Positions 44,794 through 54,515 of a stretch of DNA of 64,000 nt are shown here, one piece after another. The notes under the pieces are model-generated. The model did no database searches. It had not been told where the DNA came from and saw nothing but the letters and a program-made list of their open reading frames with translations. Both the position numbers and the translations under genes were made by a program. The DNA comes from AAA164-E04 sp014239995. Lineage in GTDB: Bacteria > Verrucomicrobiota > Verrucomicrobiia > Limisphaerales > AAA164-E04. The first letter of the stretch is position 1. Every line of letters begins with the position of its first letter. Where the stretch lies: NCBI GenBank assembly GCA_029247315.1, contig JAQWLM010000017.1, forward strand, positions 1-64,000. Direction: 5' to 3'.

Positions 44794-46410
44794 TCATTGA
44801 CCCAATGCAGTGGCATTGATTTCCAACTCCATGCGCTTCCAGGATCGGGCAAGGGCTCGAACCTTTGAAGGATGGCGCCTGGCAAGATCTCTGGTTTCAT
44901 TCGGATCACTGCCAAGATCAAATAACTCCCATTCGGATCCTTTAGTGGCGACCAGTTTCCAGTCACCATCCCTCAGGGCGCGATTGCCTTCATGAAGCCA
45001 CCACAGGGGCCTCGGCCTTTCAAGCAATCGCGAGGGATCCGTAATGACCGGCATCAAATTGATGCCAGGTAAAGGTGGAGAAGCAAGCCCGGGCACCGGC
45101 GTCAGGTGATGATGATCACCACTCAATGCCAGCAGTGTGGGAACCATGTCAACGACATGGGCCACCTGATTGACAAGCGTTCCTCGCCCCATGATTCCCT
45201 GGGGCCAGTGCATGATGCAGGAAGTGTGTATCCCTCCCTCATGCACCCATGTCTTGTGCTTGCGAAAAGGAGTGTTGGCCACCGTGGACCAACCGGGGCC
45301 GAGACAGAGGTAGGTTTCCGCCGAACCCGGCATCGCCTCGGGATGATGGCCGTCGTCACGTACCATGATCTCAGCACTTGCACCATTATCAGACAAAAAA
45401 ACAATCAAGGTATTGTCCCAGGCATCCATGTCCTTCAACTGCTGGAGGACACGACCAATTGCCTGATCCATACGATCCACCATGGCAGCGTGCAGGGCCA
45501 TCTTGGAGGCTTGAAACCTTTTTTGTTGAAGAGAAAGTTCTCCCCATGGAATGGCCCGGTTCACTTCCCCCCCCCCCAGCACCTTCAATGCCTCGGGAAA
45601 GTGATACGGGGGACCTGTCAGTGGTTCAACGTTCGACAATGGAGGAAAGCTCAGGCCAAGGGACTGCAGGCGAACCCACCGTTCGCGACGCATCTCGTCC
45701 CAGCCCCTGTCATAGACCCCTCGATACTTTTCAATATCACTGGGGAGGGCATGCAGTGGAAAATGCGGAGCGGTGAAGGCTAGATAGTGAAAGAAAGGTA
45801 TGCTGGCATGATGCATGGCATGCTTCTTGAGACAGGCGACTGCATGCTCAGCAATGGCGTTTGTCCCGTAATAATCGGAGCCAGGTAAAACGGGGGGCAG
45901 TTTTTCATCATTGAGCCAATGCGTTTGAGGATTGAAAAATCTTCCCTGATCCTTGAGATAATAGGAGAGGTCAAAACCATTCTGAATAGGCATGCCATCC
46001 AGATGCCATTTACCGGAGTGATAGGCCCGGTAGCCACGGGCCTTCAGCATGGAGGAAAGCAAGGGAGCCCAGTCGGGCCTTTGACCCGCTCCACCACTGG
46101 CAACACCCGGCACCTTGTCCCGCCGTACCTGCTGCGCATAGAAACCGGTCAAAAGAGATGCACGCGTTGGCCAGCATCGCGCGGTGTTATAAAAACGCGT
46201 AAAACGCAACCCGTTGGAGGCTAATTGATCCAGATTCGGTGTCTGAATTTCACCTCCGAAACACCCGAGATCCGAGAATCCAAGGTCATCGGCGAGGATG
46301 AGAAGCATATTGGGTGCTGTGGAGGCACCCATGACCATGGTCCCCCCCATCAACAAGGCAAGGATGCCGTGCCGAACGAAATTTCCAAGGCTTGTCATGC
46401 AGGTCATCAT
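44794..46410 (-). CDS. Secreted arylsulfatase-type sulfatase
   Basis: A 538-residue sulfatase with a hydrophobic leader (about 12-29). Metal site ILADDLGFSDLGCFGG; formylglycine motif CWPTR in the stretch NTARCWPTRASLLTG; YHSGKWHLDG and FLSDNGASAE complete the active site. This pattern is like the arylsulfatase A/AslA group. The start codon overlaps the uvrA stop (ATGA at 46410-46407), so translation is probably coupled to a DNA-repair gene, an unusual pairing. The coding strand contains a run of 11 G (45577-45567) coding LGGGE. The substrate is not predictable. Confidence 0.93.
   Translation of the reverse strand: MMTCMTSLGNFVRHGILALLMGGTMVMGASTAPNMLLILADDLGFSDLGCFGGEIQTPNLDQLASNGLRFTRFYNTARCWPTRASLLTGFYAQQVRRDKVPGVASGGAGQRPDWAPLLSSMLKARGYRAYHSGKWHLDGMPIQNGFDLSYYLKDQGRFFNPQTHWLNDEKLPPVLPGSDYYGTNAIAEHAVACLKKHAMHHASIPFFHYLAFTAPHFPLHALPSDIEKYRGVYDRGWDEMRRERWVRLQSLGLSFPPLSNVEPLTGPPYHFPEALKVLGGGEVNRAIPWGELSLQQKRFQASKMALHAAMVDRMDQAIGRVLQQLKDMDAWDNTLIVFLSDNGASAEIMVRDDGHHPEAMPGSAETYLCLGPGWSTVANTPFRKHKTWVHEGGIHTSCIMHWPQGIMGRGTLVNQVAHVVDMVPTLLALSGDHHHLTPVPGLASPPLPGINLMPVITDPSRLLERPRPLWWLHEGNRALRDGDWKLVATKGSEWELFDLGSDPNETRDLARRHPSKVRALARSWKRMELEINATALGQ
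45567..45577. repeat. 11-bp homopolymer tract (G on the coding strand) inside a sulfatase gene
   Basis: Eleven consecutive C on the plus strand, the longest G/C run I saw in the window (others reach 8). It lies near codon 280 of the 538-codon sulfatase, so loss or gain of one base would shift the frame in mid-protein. Tracts of this length are prone to slipped-strand errors in replication and sequencing. Confidence 0.9.
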
Positions 46411-49379
46411 GATAGGTGAGGAAGATCGGCACGGCTGTCGTCTCCCTCAGCAGGCACTTTCAGCACCTGACGCAAGTGTAAAGCCGTGTGACTTGCCTCC
46501 ACAAGAGAGATGTCCTCAGGCGTTCCTTCAGCAACAACCTCTCCTCCCCCTGAGCCTCCCTCCGGACCAAGGTCGATCACCCAGTCGGCTGTCTTTATCA
46601 CATCCAGGTTATGCTCAATGATCACCAATGTGCTACCGGCATGGCGCAGGCGATTCATGACGGTGAGCAGGGTGGCAACATCATGGAAATGCAAACCCGT
46701 GGTGGGTTCGTCAAAAATGTAAAGGGTTCTTCCGGATGAACGGCGGGCAAGTTCGGATGCCAACTTGACTCGCTGGGCTTCACCACCACTCAGTGTGGTG
46801 GCTGATTGCCCCAGTTTGAGGTAACCAAGCCCCACTTCCGCCAAGGTCAAGCAGGGTTCGCAAATTTTCGGAACCGCCCGAAAAAATGCAGCCGCTTCGT
46901 CAATGTTCATATCAAGCACATCGGCAATCGTGCGTCCCTTGTAATTGATCTCGAGAGTTTCCCGATTATATCGCTTACCGAGACAGGCCTCACACGTCAC
47001 GTAGACTGAAGGTAAAAAATGCATCTCTATCTTGATCAATCCATCTCCCTGGCATTTTTCACAGCGCCCACCCTTGACATTGAAGCTGAAACGGTTCGAT
47101 TCATAGCCCCTGACCCTGGAAGATGGTAGACGCGCAAAAAGATCACGAATCTGATTGAAAATGCCCGTGTAAGTAGCTGGGTTACTTCGAGGGGTTCGAC
47201 CAATGGGGCTTTGATCCATGACAATGATCTTTGAAAATTTTTCATCACCGTAGATGGCTTGATGTTTGCCTGGCCGTGCCTTGGCTCCATACCATTTTCG
47301 CATCAGGCTTTTTCTGAGAATGTCATCGATAAGCGTGCTTTTACCTGAGCCGCTGACGCCCGTCACACAGGTCATCAGTCCCAGAGGAATACGGACATCG
47401 ATATCCTTCAAATTGTTTTCAGCCGCTCCCTTGATGGTCAGCCACCCCTTGTCTGGTGTAGGGGCGATTCGATGTGCAGGTACATCGATGGAATAGGTTC
47501 CCGAGAGGTATTTACCGGTGTATGAGGCTTTGGATTCAATGATATCCTTGAGCGTTCCTTGGGCGACAATCTCGCCGCCATGGATACCAGCACCCGGTCC
47601 CATATCAACAACAAAGTCCGCACGTCGAATGGTGTCTTCATCATGTTCCACGACAAGCACCGAATTTCCAAGATCACGCAGCCTGATCAATGTTTCCAGC
47701 AGACGATCATTGTCACGCTGGTGCAGGCCAATACTCGGTTCATCAAGGATGTAGAGTACCCCAACCAGGCCGCCACCTATCTGTGTGGCCAGACGAATGC
47801 GCTGGGCTTCACCGCCACTGAGGGTTCCACTCTCGCGGTCGAGGCTCAAATAACCCAGCCCAACTTCTGAGAGAAACTTAAGTCGAGAAAGGATCTCACG
47901 CACCAGGTCACCAGCCACCTGGGTTTGAAAGGCGTCCAGGGTCAAGCCATCAAAGAAACGACGGGCTTGATCAATGGTGAGATGGCAGACATCCATGATG
48001 GAAAAACCGGGGATCTTCTGAAAAACAAGTTTCTTGAGCCCCATAGGCCGAATGAGATCAAGATCACCCAGCGTCGCTGCCAGGACCTCGGGTCGGAGTC
48101 GAAGCCCCTGACAGGCCTCGCATGCAACAGGACTCATGAACCCCTTGAGGCGGTTTCGTGAAGTCTCACTTTCACTCTCTTCGAATTGACGCTCCATTGA
48201 GGGAATCACGCCCTCAAATGTGCGACTGGATACACGACGTGAGCCCATTTTACCTGTGTGGAAGTCAATGAGTTCGTCTCCGGAACCATATAACAGAGCC
48301 TCATGGAAAGACGGTTTCAGGTTTTTATAAGGTGCCTCCATGCTCTGGTGATAGTGAGCCGCCAGGTCCTTGAGCATACCAAGGTGAACCGCAATCTGGG
48401 ATTTCGGCACTTTGTGCCAGGATGCGACAGCTCCATCTTCAAGCGATTTCTTTCGATCTGGAATAATGAGATCAAGGTCAAATTCCATTTGCTGCCCCAA
48501 TCCGTGACATGACTCACAGGCGCCGCAGAGGGAATTGAAGGAAAAATGCTTGGCCTCAAGCCGCTCGAAAGTCTTTCCGGTCTCAGGACTGTAAAGGCGA
48601 TTGGAGCGCGTCCATTCCTCCCAGATTTCAGCATCGCGATCTTCTGGCTTCTGGCAAAGAATCAGCAGGACACCCTCTCCCCATCGAAGAGCTGTTTCCA
48701 CGGAGTCTGCCAGACGTATCCGGACCTTGTCCTGAACCAGCAAGCGATCTACGACCACATCCAGTTTGGATCCCTGGGAGGTAGTTCGACTCAGAACTTC
48801 CTGGGGCATGGCGCCCATTTCATAAAAATCGCCATCAATACGGGCCCTCACGAAGCCTTCACGCGCCAGACGATCGACAACTTTCTCCAAGCTCTCATCC
48901 CCATGGCAGGCGATGGGGGACAGCAGCATGACACGCGTACGCTCAGGCAGACACATCACCTCATCCACAATGTCGGAGGTCGTTTGCTGAGAAATGGGCT
49001 GAAAGGTTTCCGGGCAATGGGGTTGAGCCACGTTGGAAAACAACAAACGAAGGTAGTCGTATATTTCGGTGGTTGTTGCTATGATGGATCTTGGGTTGGC
49101 AGCAGAACCTCGCTGTTCGATGGCAATAGCCGGAGAGAGCCCCTCGATATAATCCACATTGGGCTGTTGCATCTTATCCAGAAACTGGCGTGCGTAGGAT
49201 GAAAGCGACTCGACATACTTGCGTCGCCCCTCGGCAAAGATGGTATCGAATGCGAGGGACGATTTACCGGAGCCACTCAAACCGGTAAAAACCACCAAAC
49301 GGTTCCTTGGAATGTTCAATGAGACATTCTTGAGATTGTGCTCCTTGGCACCACCAATACGTATCCATTCCTGCCCCAT
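46407..49379 (-). CDS. uvrA: Excinuclease ABC subunit A
   Basis: A 990-residue tandem ABC ATPase that finds damage in nucleotide excision repair. Walker A motifs are GLSGSGKSS (N-half) and GVSGSGKST (C-half); both signature motifs LSGGEAQR are present. The second zinc module is intact (CEKCQG and CEACLG). The first is not: residues 261-268 read RLYSPETG where most UvrA have a CxxC, though the later pair C288/C291 remains. The region near residue 122 also reads CPETF instead of CPxCG. This looks like a lineage feature. It is coupled to the downstream sulfatase by a 4-nt overlap. Confidence 0.96.
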   Translation of the reverse strand: MGQEWIRIGGAKEHNLKNVSLNIPRNRLVVFTGLSGSGKSSLAFDTIFAEGRRKYVESLSSYARQFLDKMQQPNVDYIEGLSPAIAIEQRGSAANPRSIIATTTEIYDYLRLLFSNVAQPHCPETFQPISQQTTSDIVDEVMCLPERTRVMLLSPIACHGDESLEKVVDRLAREGFVRARIDGDFYEMGAMPQEVLSRTTSQGSKLDVVVDRLLVQDKVRIRLADSVETALRWGEGVLLILCQKPEDRDAEIWEEWTRSNRLYSPETGKTFERLEAKHFSFNSLCGACESCHGLGQQMEFDLDLIIPDRKKSLEDGAVASWHKVPKSQIAVHLGMLKDLAAHYHQSMEAPYKNLKPSFHEALLYGSGDELIDFHTGKMGSRRVSSRTFEGVIPSMERQFEESESETSRNRLKGFMSPVACEACQGLRLRPEVLAATLGDLDLIRPMGLKKLVFQKIPGFSIMDVCHLTIDQARRFFDGLTLDAFQTQVAGDLVREILSRLKFLSEVGLGYLSLDRESGTLSGGEAQRIRLATQIGGGLVGVLYILDEPSIGLHQRDNDRLLETLIRLRDLGNSVLVVEHDEDTIRRADFVVDMGPGAGIHGGEIVAQGTLKDIIESKASYTGKYLSGTYSIDVPAHRIAPTPDKGWLTIKGAAENNLKDIDVRIPLGLMTCVTGVSGSGKSTLIDDILRKSLMRKWYGAKARPGKHQAIYGDEKFSKIIVMDQSPIGRTPRSNPATYTGIFNQIRDLFARLPSSRVRGYESNRFSFNVKGGRCEKCQGDGLIKIEMHFLPSVYVTCEACLGKRYNRETLEINYKGRTIADVLDMNIDEAAAFFRAVPKICEPCLTLAEVGLGYLKLGQSATTLSGGEAQRVKLASELARRSSGRTLYIFDEPTTGLHFHDVATLLTVMNRLRHAGSTLVIIEHNLDVIKTADWVIDLGPEGGSGGGEVVAEGTPEDISLVEASHTALHLRQVLKVPAEGDDSRADLPHLS

Positions 49380-49527
49380 AACCTTAATGAACGCTCATTC
49401 GAAGTTGATCCATGGTAGCCTTGGAAGCCGTGTTCCGCAAGGCACTGTATAACTCATCACCGAGCATGTGAGTTTACCCATCCATGTTGCGAATCATACA
49501 AAGAAAATTCCGGCGTGCAGGCATCGT

Positions 49528-51321
49528 TCATTCCTCGACTGTCTTCAGGTTAGCATCCGGATCGATTTCAAGGTCAAAACGACGAAAACGCACCTGGACA
49601 GGGCCACCGGAATGAACCTGAAAGGCAATAAAACCCTGCAGCGCACCCTCTGGATCCTTCAGATCAACGCACTGAACCCCGTTGACTGCTGTCTTTATTT
49701 GGTGATTCACGGCAAGGATTTCATATTGATTCCATTCCCCTTTTCGAACGTGCTGGTCAGCGGTTTTATCCCACAGCAAGCCACGACCGAGTTCCTCATA
49801 AAGTTTCCCCCACCACCCCTCACCGATATCTGCCTGATAGCCTTTGACCTCTCCATGCTCGGCATGCTGACTGCGAAATTGGATACCACTATTCTCACCA
49901 TCTGGCGAAAGTTTGACCTCGAGAATGAGTCTGAAGTTTCTGAAAACCATTTCATTTACCAGGAAGGCATTGTGTTTGAGCCCAATGGTAGTTTCTCCAA
50001 CGATCTCTCCATTTTCAACACTCCAAACCAACGGGTCCCCCACCCAACCGTTCAAGTCACGACCGTTAAAAAAAAGATCCCGGGTATCCTTACTGGCAGG
50101 CAACGGAGCCTGGGCAGGTTGCCTCAGGTAATAGAGTAAATCCCTGATCTCCTGATCCGTGAAAGGCAGCAGCAAACCCTCAGGCATCATTGACAACTCG
50201 CCTTGATGCTCCGACTCAATGATATCATTGGCCACAAGCATTGTTTCAGTGGCCGTCGTGACTTTCAATGCGTCACCCTGCCGTTCCTTTACAATGCCCG
50301 TGATAACACGGCCATCGGTTGTTTCAATTTCCGTGCTGCGATAATCATGAGGAATCACCGCATTGGGGTCCACGATGTTCTGTAGAAGATAATCCAGATT
50401 GCTCCGGTCGGAACCGGTAATGTCTGGGCCAACTGCCCCCCCCGTGCCAAATAAGACATGGCATTGCTGGCAGGCACGAACGAACACAGCTCGCCCCTCC
50501 ATCGCATTACCAGGGGTGGATCCACCCGCGTAATAAATGCGTTTGTATGCGTCAATCTGGACTTGTTTATCAACTGAAATTTCACGAAAAGATCCCCAGA
50601 TTTCCTCGAGTTTATCATGGATACGAGGGTAATTGAGGTTACGCAACTCACGCACTAGAGCAGCCGATAAATCCCGCCGAGGAACCAATCCCTCCTCGAC
50701 AGCCTCAAGGAAACTCAGGGCATAATCGACACGGGAGGCCAGGACGCTCAAGGCACTCTGCCGATCAGAAGTGGAAAGCGTCGCATAAAGCTCCAGAAGG
50801 GCTTTGGGGATTCCAGGTTCATGGTATCGGGCCAGGTAGGGAATGATCTCAGACCGCAGCGTCTTGTCCCGGACCAAGTCCAGCAGGATCGAGGGGAGCT
50901 GGGTATCCCTGGCCTGGACAAGGGCCTTCAGGGCATTCAACCGCTCAGGAATCCCACCCTTGGTATCTACCAAAACGGCATGGAGCATTGAGCGGGCCTT
51001 CTGGCTTCCAAACGTCAGCGAAAGTGAACGGATCAGAGTGCGCACTTCAGCGCTCGGACTCCTACCAAGTCGACTCTCAACGGAAACCCATCCACTTGGC
51101 ATTGCCACTTGAGAACGACCCTGCAAGGCCTGACTGATGCCGCGCAATACGTCCAACTGCAGGGGGGTGTCCTCACTCTGATTTAACAAATGGATCAGAG
51201 GTGATAAGGACTGGAAATTTGAGGTGACAGCACCATGCAGCGTGAAGTTAATCAACAAATGGGCCAGGATACAGCATTTGAATATGGGCAAGTGATATGG
51301 ATTCATGGGCTGGTGTTTCAA
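49528..51321 (-). CDS. Secreted HEAT-like / c-type heme / DUF1080 protein
   Basis: A 597-residue protein with a possible leader (hydrophobic 12-31). Residues 40-265 are helical, HEAT-like. A c-heme domain of the PVC-specific type follows (about 270-400), with C284-Q-Q-C287-H288, GPDITGSDRSNLDYLLQNI and DPNAVIPHDY. The C-terminus (about 415-590) is a DUF1080 domain (concanavalin-like; some members act on 3-keto-disaccharides): LFNGRDLNGWVGDP and NSGIQFRS. The heme domain is usually the tail of a larger dehydrogenase-like protein, whose propeller part is encoded by the gene just upstream (6-bp gap). The two products probably work together outside the cytoplasm. Confidence 0.87.
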   Translation of the reverse strand: MKHQPMNPYHLPIFKCCILAHLLINFTLHGAVTSNFQSLSPLIHLLNQSEDTPLQLDVLRGISQALQGRSQVAMPSGWVSVESRLGRSPSAEVRTLIRSLSLTFGSQKARSMLHAVLVDTKGGIPERLNALKALVQARDTQLPSILLDLVRDKTLRSEIIPYLARYHEPGIPKALLELYATLSTSDRQSALSVLASRVDYALSFLEAVEEGLVPRRDLSAALVRELRNLNYPRIHDKLEEIWGSFREISVDKQVQIDAYKRIYYAGGSTPGNAMEGRAVFVRACQQCHVLFGTGGAVGPDITGSDRSNLDYLLQNIVDPNAVIPHDYRSTEIETTDGRVITGIVKERQGDALKVTTATETMLVANDIIESEHQGELSMMPEGLLLPFTDQEIRDLLYYLRQPAQAPLPASKDTRDLFFNGRDLNGWVGDPLVWSVENGEIVGETTIGLKHNAFLVNEMVFRNFRLILEVKLSPDGENSGIQFRSQHAEHGEVKGYQADIGEGWWGKLYEELGRGLLWDKTADQHVRKGEWNQYEILAVNHQIKTAVNGVQCVDLKDPEGALQGFIAFQVHSGGPVQVRFRRFDLEIDPDANLKTVEE

Positions 51322-51327
51322 AGAAGT

Positions 51328-53790
51328 TTAATGGGCTTCCACCAGTGCACCGGTCGTCATACGCCTTGCAATATATTGACGCAGGATTGGTATCCGCGAG
51401 GCCTGGAGCAATGCAAGTCCCAGCTCCTGATCTACGCCCACCACGGGCTCCATTGCATACCAGTACATCAAGGGCAAGTTGTGATCTCCAGCATCTTCTG
51501 TATGGGCAATCAAGGACTTCAAGACAGGAAACCGTTCCTGGACCGGCGTGCGCTGCAGCGCTGAGGCGATGTAAAGACGCACAAAAGCTGAAGGCTCACT
51601 TGAAGCCATTTCGGCCAAGGCCTCCATCATGGCCCTGCTGGGAGCCTTGTCTTCCCAAAGCAACTGGATTGCCCAGGCACGGATGTACTCGTTGCTGTGT
51701 CGCATCAGATTCAACCCGAACCGTTGCGTGAAGCCATCGAGTCCGCCAAGAGTCCACATGAGTCTGAGTTTATGGACAATGGAAGGTGTCTCCTGAAACA
51801 ATCGACGAATATCCCGTTTGAGTCTTCTACTGCCTCCCTTTTCCATCAAAATCTTGCGTGCTTGCTGCGCATACCATTGGTTCTCATGTAATTGAAAACG
51901 CAGAAGTTCCGATGGTTCGCAGGCAAGCAGGTTCACTGATGTCTGGGGCTCATGATCATGTACCACCTTGAAAATGCGACCGTTGGAACGATCGTGGCCA
52001 TCCTCGCGACGGTGATGACACTGGTTGGCATCATACCAGTCAATCATGTAAACGGAGCCATTGTGGTCATAGAGCAAGTTCAGCACCTGAGACCATCGAT
52101 CGTTAAAATAAAGAAAATCAGGCCCATGTTTTCCAACAAACCCGGAACCCGAGCGCGTGGGGCGGTCCATATTGATCCGCTGCCCATGGATGTTGTTCAT
52201 GAAGGCCTGGTTATCATACTCCGGCGGCCAACTGCCGCCTTGATACATCATCAATCCCGAGTGCGCATGGCCTCCGCCAGTTTGATCGGAACGGTTATTG
52301 GCGGCATGGGGCCCCCTGTTTCCAGACCAATGCACATGATCCCCGTGGGTCTTGATATCATCATAAATGAATGGATGCAGGTGATCGGGTGCGTTGGGGG
52401 CCAAAAATGCCCTGACGCGATTCCTTTCGGCAAGTGTGATGCTGTAATGCTGCCCTCCCTGCCGCTGATATCGGGCCCCTTGGATGATATGCCAGAAATG
52501 GGGAATCACACACGCTTCGATAAAAGCCTGGCCATGCCCATTAAAATCCAGCCCCCATGGATTACTGGTTCCTTCAGCGAACACCTCAAAAAGGTGTTTT
52601 GTGGGGTGGTAGCGCCAAACGGCGGCATCCACACGCTGCCGCTCCTCCATGGGTGTTCCAGGCCTGCCGACCATGGATGGACAAAAAACACCGTGACATC
52701 CGTAGAGCCAACCGTCTGGCCCCCAACTGAAGGTATTGAGGGTTTCATGCGTATCACGATAGGGATCCCAGCCGTCCAGTAGAATCTCCGGGGCTCCATC
52801 CGGTTGGTCATCGTGGTCAAGATCCGGGACAAACATCAAGTAAGGTGCCGCACCAATCCATACGCCCCCAAACCCCACCTCCAGGCCACTGACCAGGTTG
52901 AGATTGTCCATGAAGAGCGTTTTCTTGTCGAAATGATGGTCACCATCCAAATCCTCCAAAATAAAAATACGATCCCTTCCCTGGTCACCCTCGGCACGAC
53001 GCGGATACTGGTGACCTTCGGCAACCCAAAGACGCCCACGGGCATCAAAACAAAATGCGATGGGCTGAGTCACATCAGGTTCGGCGGCGAAAACATGTGC
53101 CTTGAATCCATCCGGAAGCGTCATGGCATCCACAGCCGCCTGGGGATTCAGTCCAGCAAAGATCACATCATCCATCGGGGATACATCGAACTGTTGACTC
53201 AGGACCTCCGGGTCGATGACGTCTGGAAACACCGGCCTGGCAGCATGAAATCGAAAATCATCAAAATTAATGTGCCCCCAATGCCCGGCCTGCTGATCTA
53301 CGATTCGAATGAAGATCGCCTCCCCCCTGAACCGTTTCAGGTCGACGATCACCGGTCGCAGATCTTCTGTTTCCAAGCCCGATGCCTTGAAAAAAACCTC
53401 ATTATTACGCGCATCCACCAGTTCCACACGGGTTGCCAACCACCTCCCCCCCGAGATACGAAAGGAAGCGAAAGGGTGGGTAACCATGAAAGGCGATGAC
53501 GTCAAGGTTCCCTTGAGGTCATCACCTGCTGCTTCATAAGTGCCGATCCAATAATCTCCCTCATGCCCGCTTTTCATATCCTGGCGCCTTATTGAAACAG
53601 TGTCTCCACGGATCGGTTGTTTTTCGAAAGCGGCACCCTCGGCAAGCCAATCCGTCAAGTCTCCGCTCTCAAAGCCGAAGTTCAGTGCTGTACCATCGTC
53701 GAGGGCAGGCAAAACCCCCTGCGCGTGACCACCTGTGAAAAGGATGCATGCAAGGCAGAGCGTGCCTGGGAAAAAAAAGAATGGTCTCAT
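51328..53790 (-). CDS. PVC-type membrane-bound dehydrogenase, beta-propeller part
   Basis: An 820-residue secreted protein with a signal peptide (to about A23). Residues 35-190 form a beta-sandwich-like domain. Residues 220-620 match the PVC-type membrane-bound dehydrogenase propeller: GFKAHVFAAEPDV, FDARGRLWVAEGHQYP, TFSWGPDGWLYGCHGVF and GLDFNGHGQAFIEACVIPH. Residues 640-815 are HEAT-like helices. In many relatives propeller, HEAT repeats and heme are in one chain; here the chain ends in the HEAT region and the heme part is the next gene. These proteins are likely periplasmic oxidoreductases of sugars or polymers; none is well characterised. Confidence 0.87.
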   Translation of the reverse strand: MRPFFFFPGTLCLACILFTGGHAQGVLPALDDGTALNFGFESGDLTDWLAEGAAFEKQPIRGDTVSIRRQDMKSGHEGDYWIGTYEAAGDDLKGTLTSSPFMVTHPFASFRISGGRWLATRVELVDARNNEVFFKASGLETEDLRPVIVDLKRFRGEAIFIRIVDQQAGHWGHINFDDFRFHAARPVFPDVIDPEVLSQQFDVSPMDDVIFAGLNPQAAVDAMTLPDGFKAHVFAAEPDVTQPIAFCFDARGRLWVAEGHQYPRRAEGDQGRDRIFILEDLDGDHHFDKKTLFMDNLNLVSGLEVGFGGVWIGAAPYLMFVPDLDHDDQPDGAPEILLDGWDPYRDTHETLNTFSWGPDGWLYGCHGVFCPSMVGRPGTPMEERQRVDAAVWRYHPTKHLFEVFAEGTSNPWGLDFNGHGQAFIEACVIPHFWHIIQGARYQRQGGQHYSITLAERNRVRAFLAPNAPDHLHPFIYDDIKTHGDHVHWSGNRGPHAANNRSDQTGGGHAHSGLMMYQGGSWPPEYDNQAFMNNIHGQRINMDRPTRSGSGFVGKHGPDFLYFNDRWSQVLNLLYDHNGSVYMIDWYDANQCHHRREDGHDRSNGRIFKVVHDHEPQTSVNLLACEPSELLRFQLHENQWYAQQARKILMEKGGSRRLKRDIRRLFQETPSIVHKLRLMWTLGGLDGFTQRFGLNLMRHSNEYIRAWAIQLLWEDKAPSRAMMEALAEMASSEPSAFVRLYIASALQRTPVQERFPVLKSLIAHTEDAGDHNLPLMYWYAMEPVVGVDQELGLALLQASRIPILRQYIARRMTTGALVEAH

Positions 53791-53927
53791 GCGCAGTGTG
53801 CAGCATAGGCACGTAGTCAGGATCCTGCAAAAAGTATTTGAGGGACATATCCCGAAAAAGCAGGGCCAGATTTACTTGTAGAACGAGGATGGAAAGACAG
53901 GAGGCGGCCCCGCCCCCCAAACGAGGC

Positions 53928-54494
53928 TCAGGGAGTCTCGCTGGACACATTCAACGCCCCCCCGACTTGAATGCCCTTTTTGAGACAATAGCGGGCATTG
54001 GCAACATACTTTTCAGCCCAGAGGCGGAGCCCGGCACGATCCTTGTCCGACAAGGGTTTCACCACCTTGGCTGGGGATCCCAACACGAGGGAACCCTCTG
54101 GAATCTCGGTCCCCTGCGTGACCAGTGCGTTGGCACCCACGATAGACTGCTTACCGATCACGGCGCCATCCAGCACAGTGGACCCCATACCTATCAAGCA
54201 ATCGTCCTCGACGGTGCAGGCATGCAGGATAGCAGCATGGCCGACTGTCACGTAATTACCCACCATGCATGGATAATCGTCTGACAAGTGCAGGACCGCG
54301 TTGTCCTGGATATTGCTGTGATGCCCCACGCAAATCCGGTTGATGTCACCCCTTAGAACCGCTCCATACCAGACGCTGGAGGCAGCACCAATGGTGACGT
54401 CCCCCACAACAACAGCGGTGCTGGCAATATAGGCATCCCTGGCAACTGCTGGAGGACGATTCCAGAAGGTTTCAAGGCGTTCTTCAAGATTCAT
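53928..54494 (-). CDS. Gamma-carbonic-anhydrase-like hexapeptide-repeat protein
   Basis: A 188-residue left-handed beta-helix protein. The three metal histidines of the family are present: H69 (DNAVLHLS), H86 and H91 (VGHAAILHAC). The C-terminus is helical (KDRAGLRLWAEKYVANARYC). Gamma-class homologues bind zinc or iron; many of the short YrdA-like members show little or no carbonic anhydrase activity, so the reaction is uncertain. It begins 21 bp after mrp on the same strand, suggesting an operon. Confidence 0.9.
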   Translation of the reverse strand: MNLEERLETFWNRPPAVARDAYIASTAVVVGDVTIGAASSVWYGAVLRGDINRICVGHHSNIQDNAVLHLSDDYPCMVGNYVTVGHAAILHACTVEDDCLIGMGSTVLDGAVIGKQSIVGANALVTQGTEIPEGSLVLGSPAKVVKPLSDKDRAGLRLWAEKYVANARYCLKKGIQVGGALNVSSETP

Positions 54495-54515
54495 ATGGGG
54501 GCCTTTGTTTTTGCT

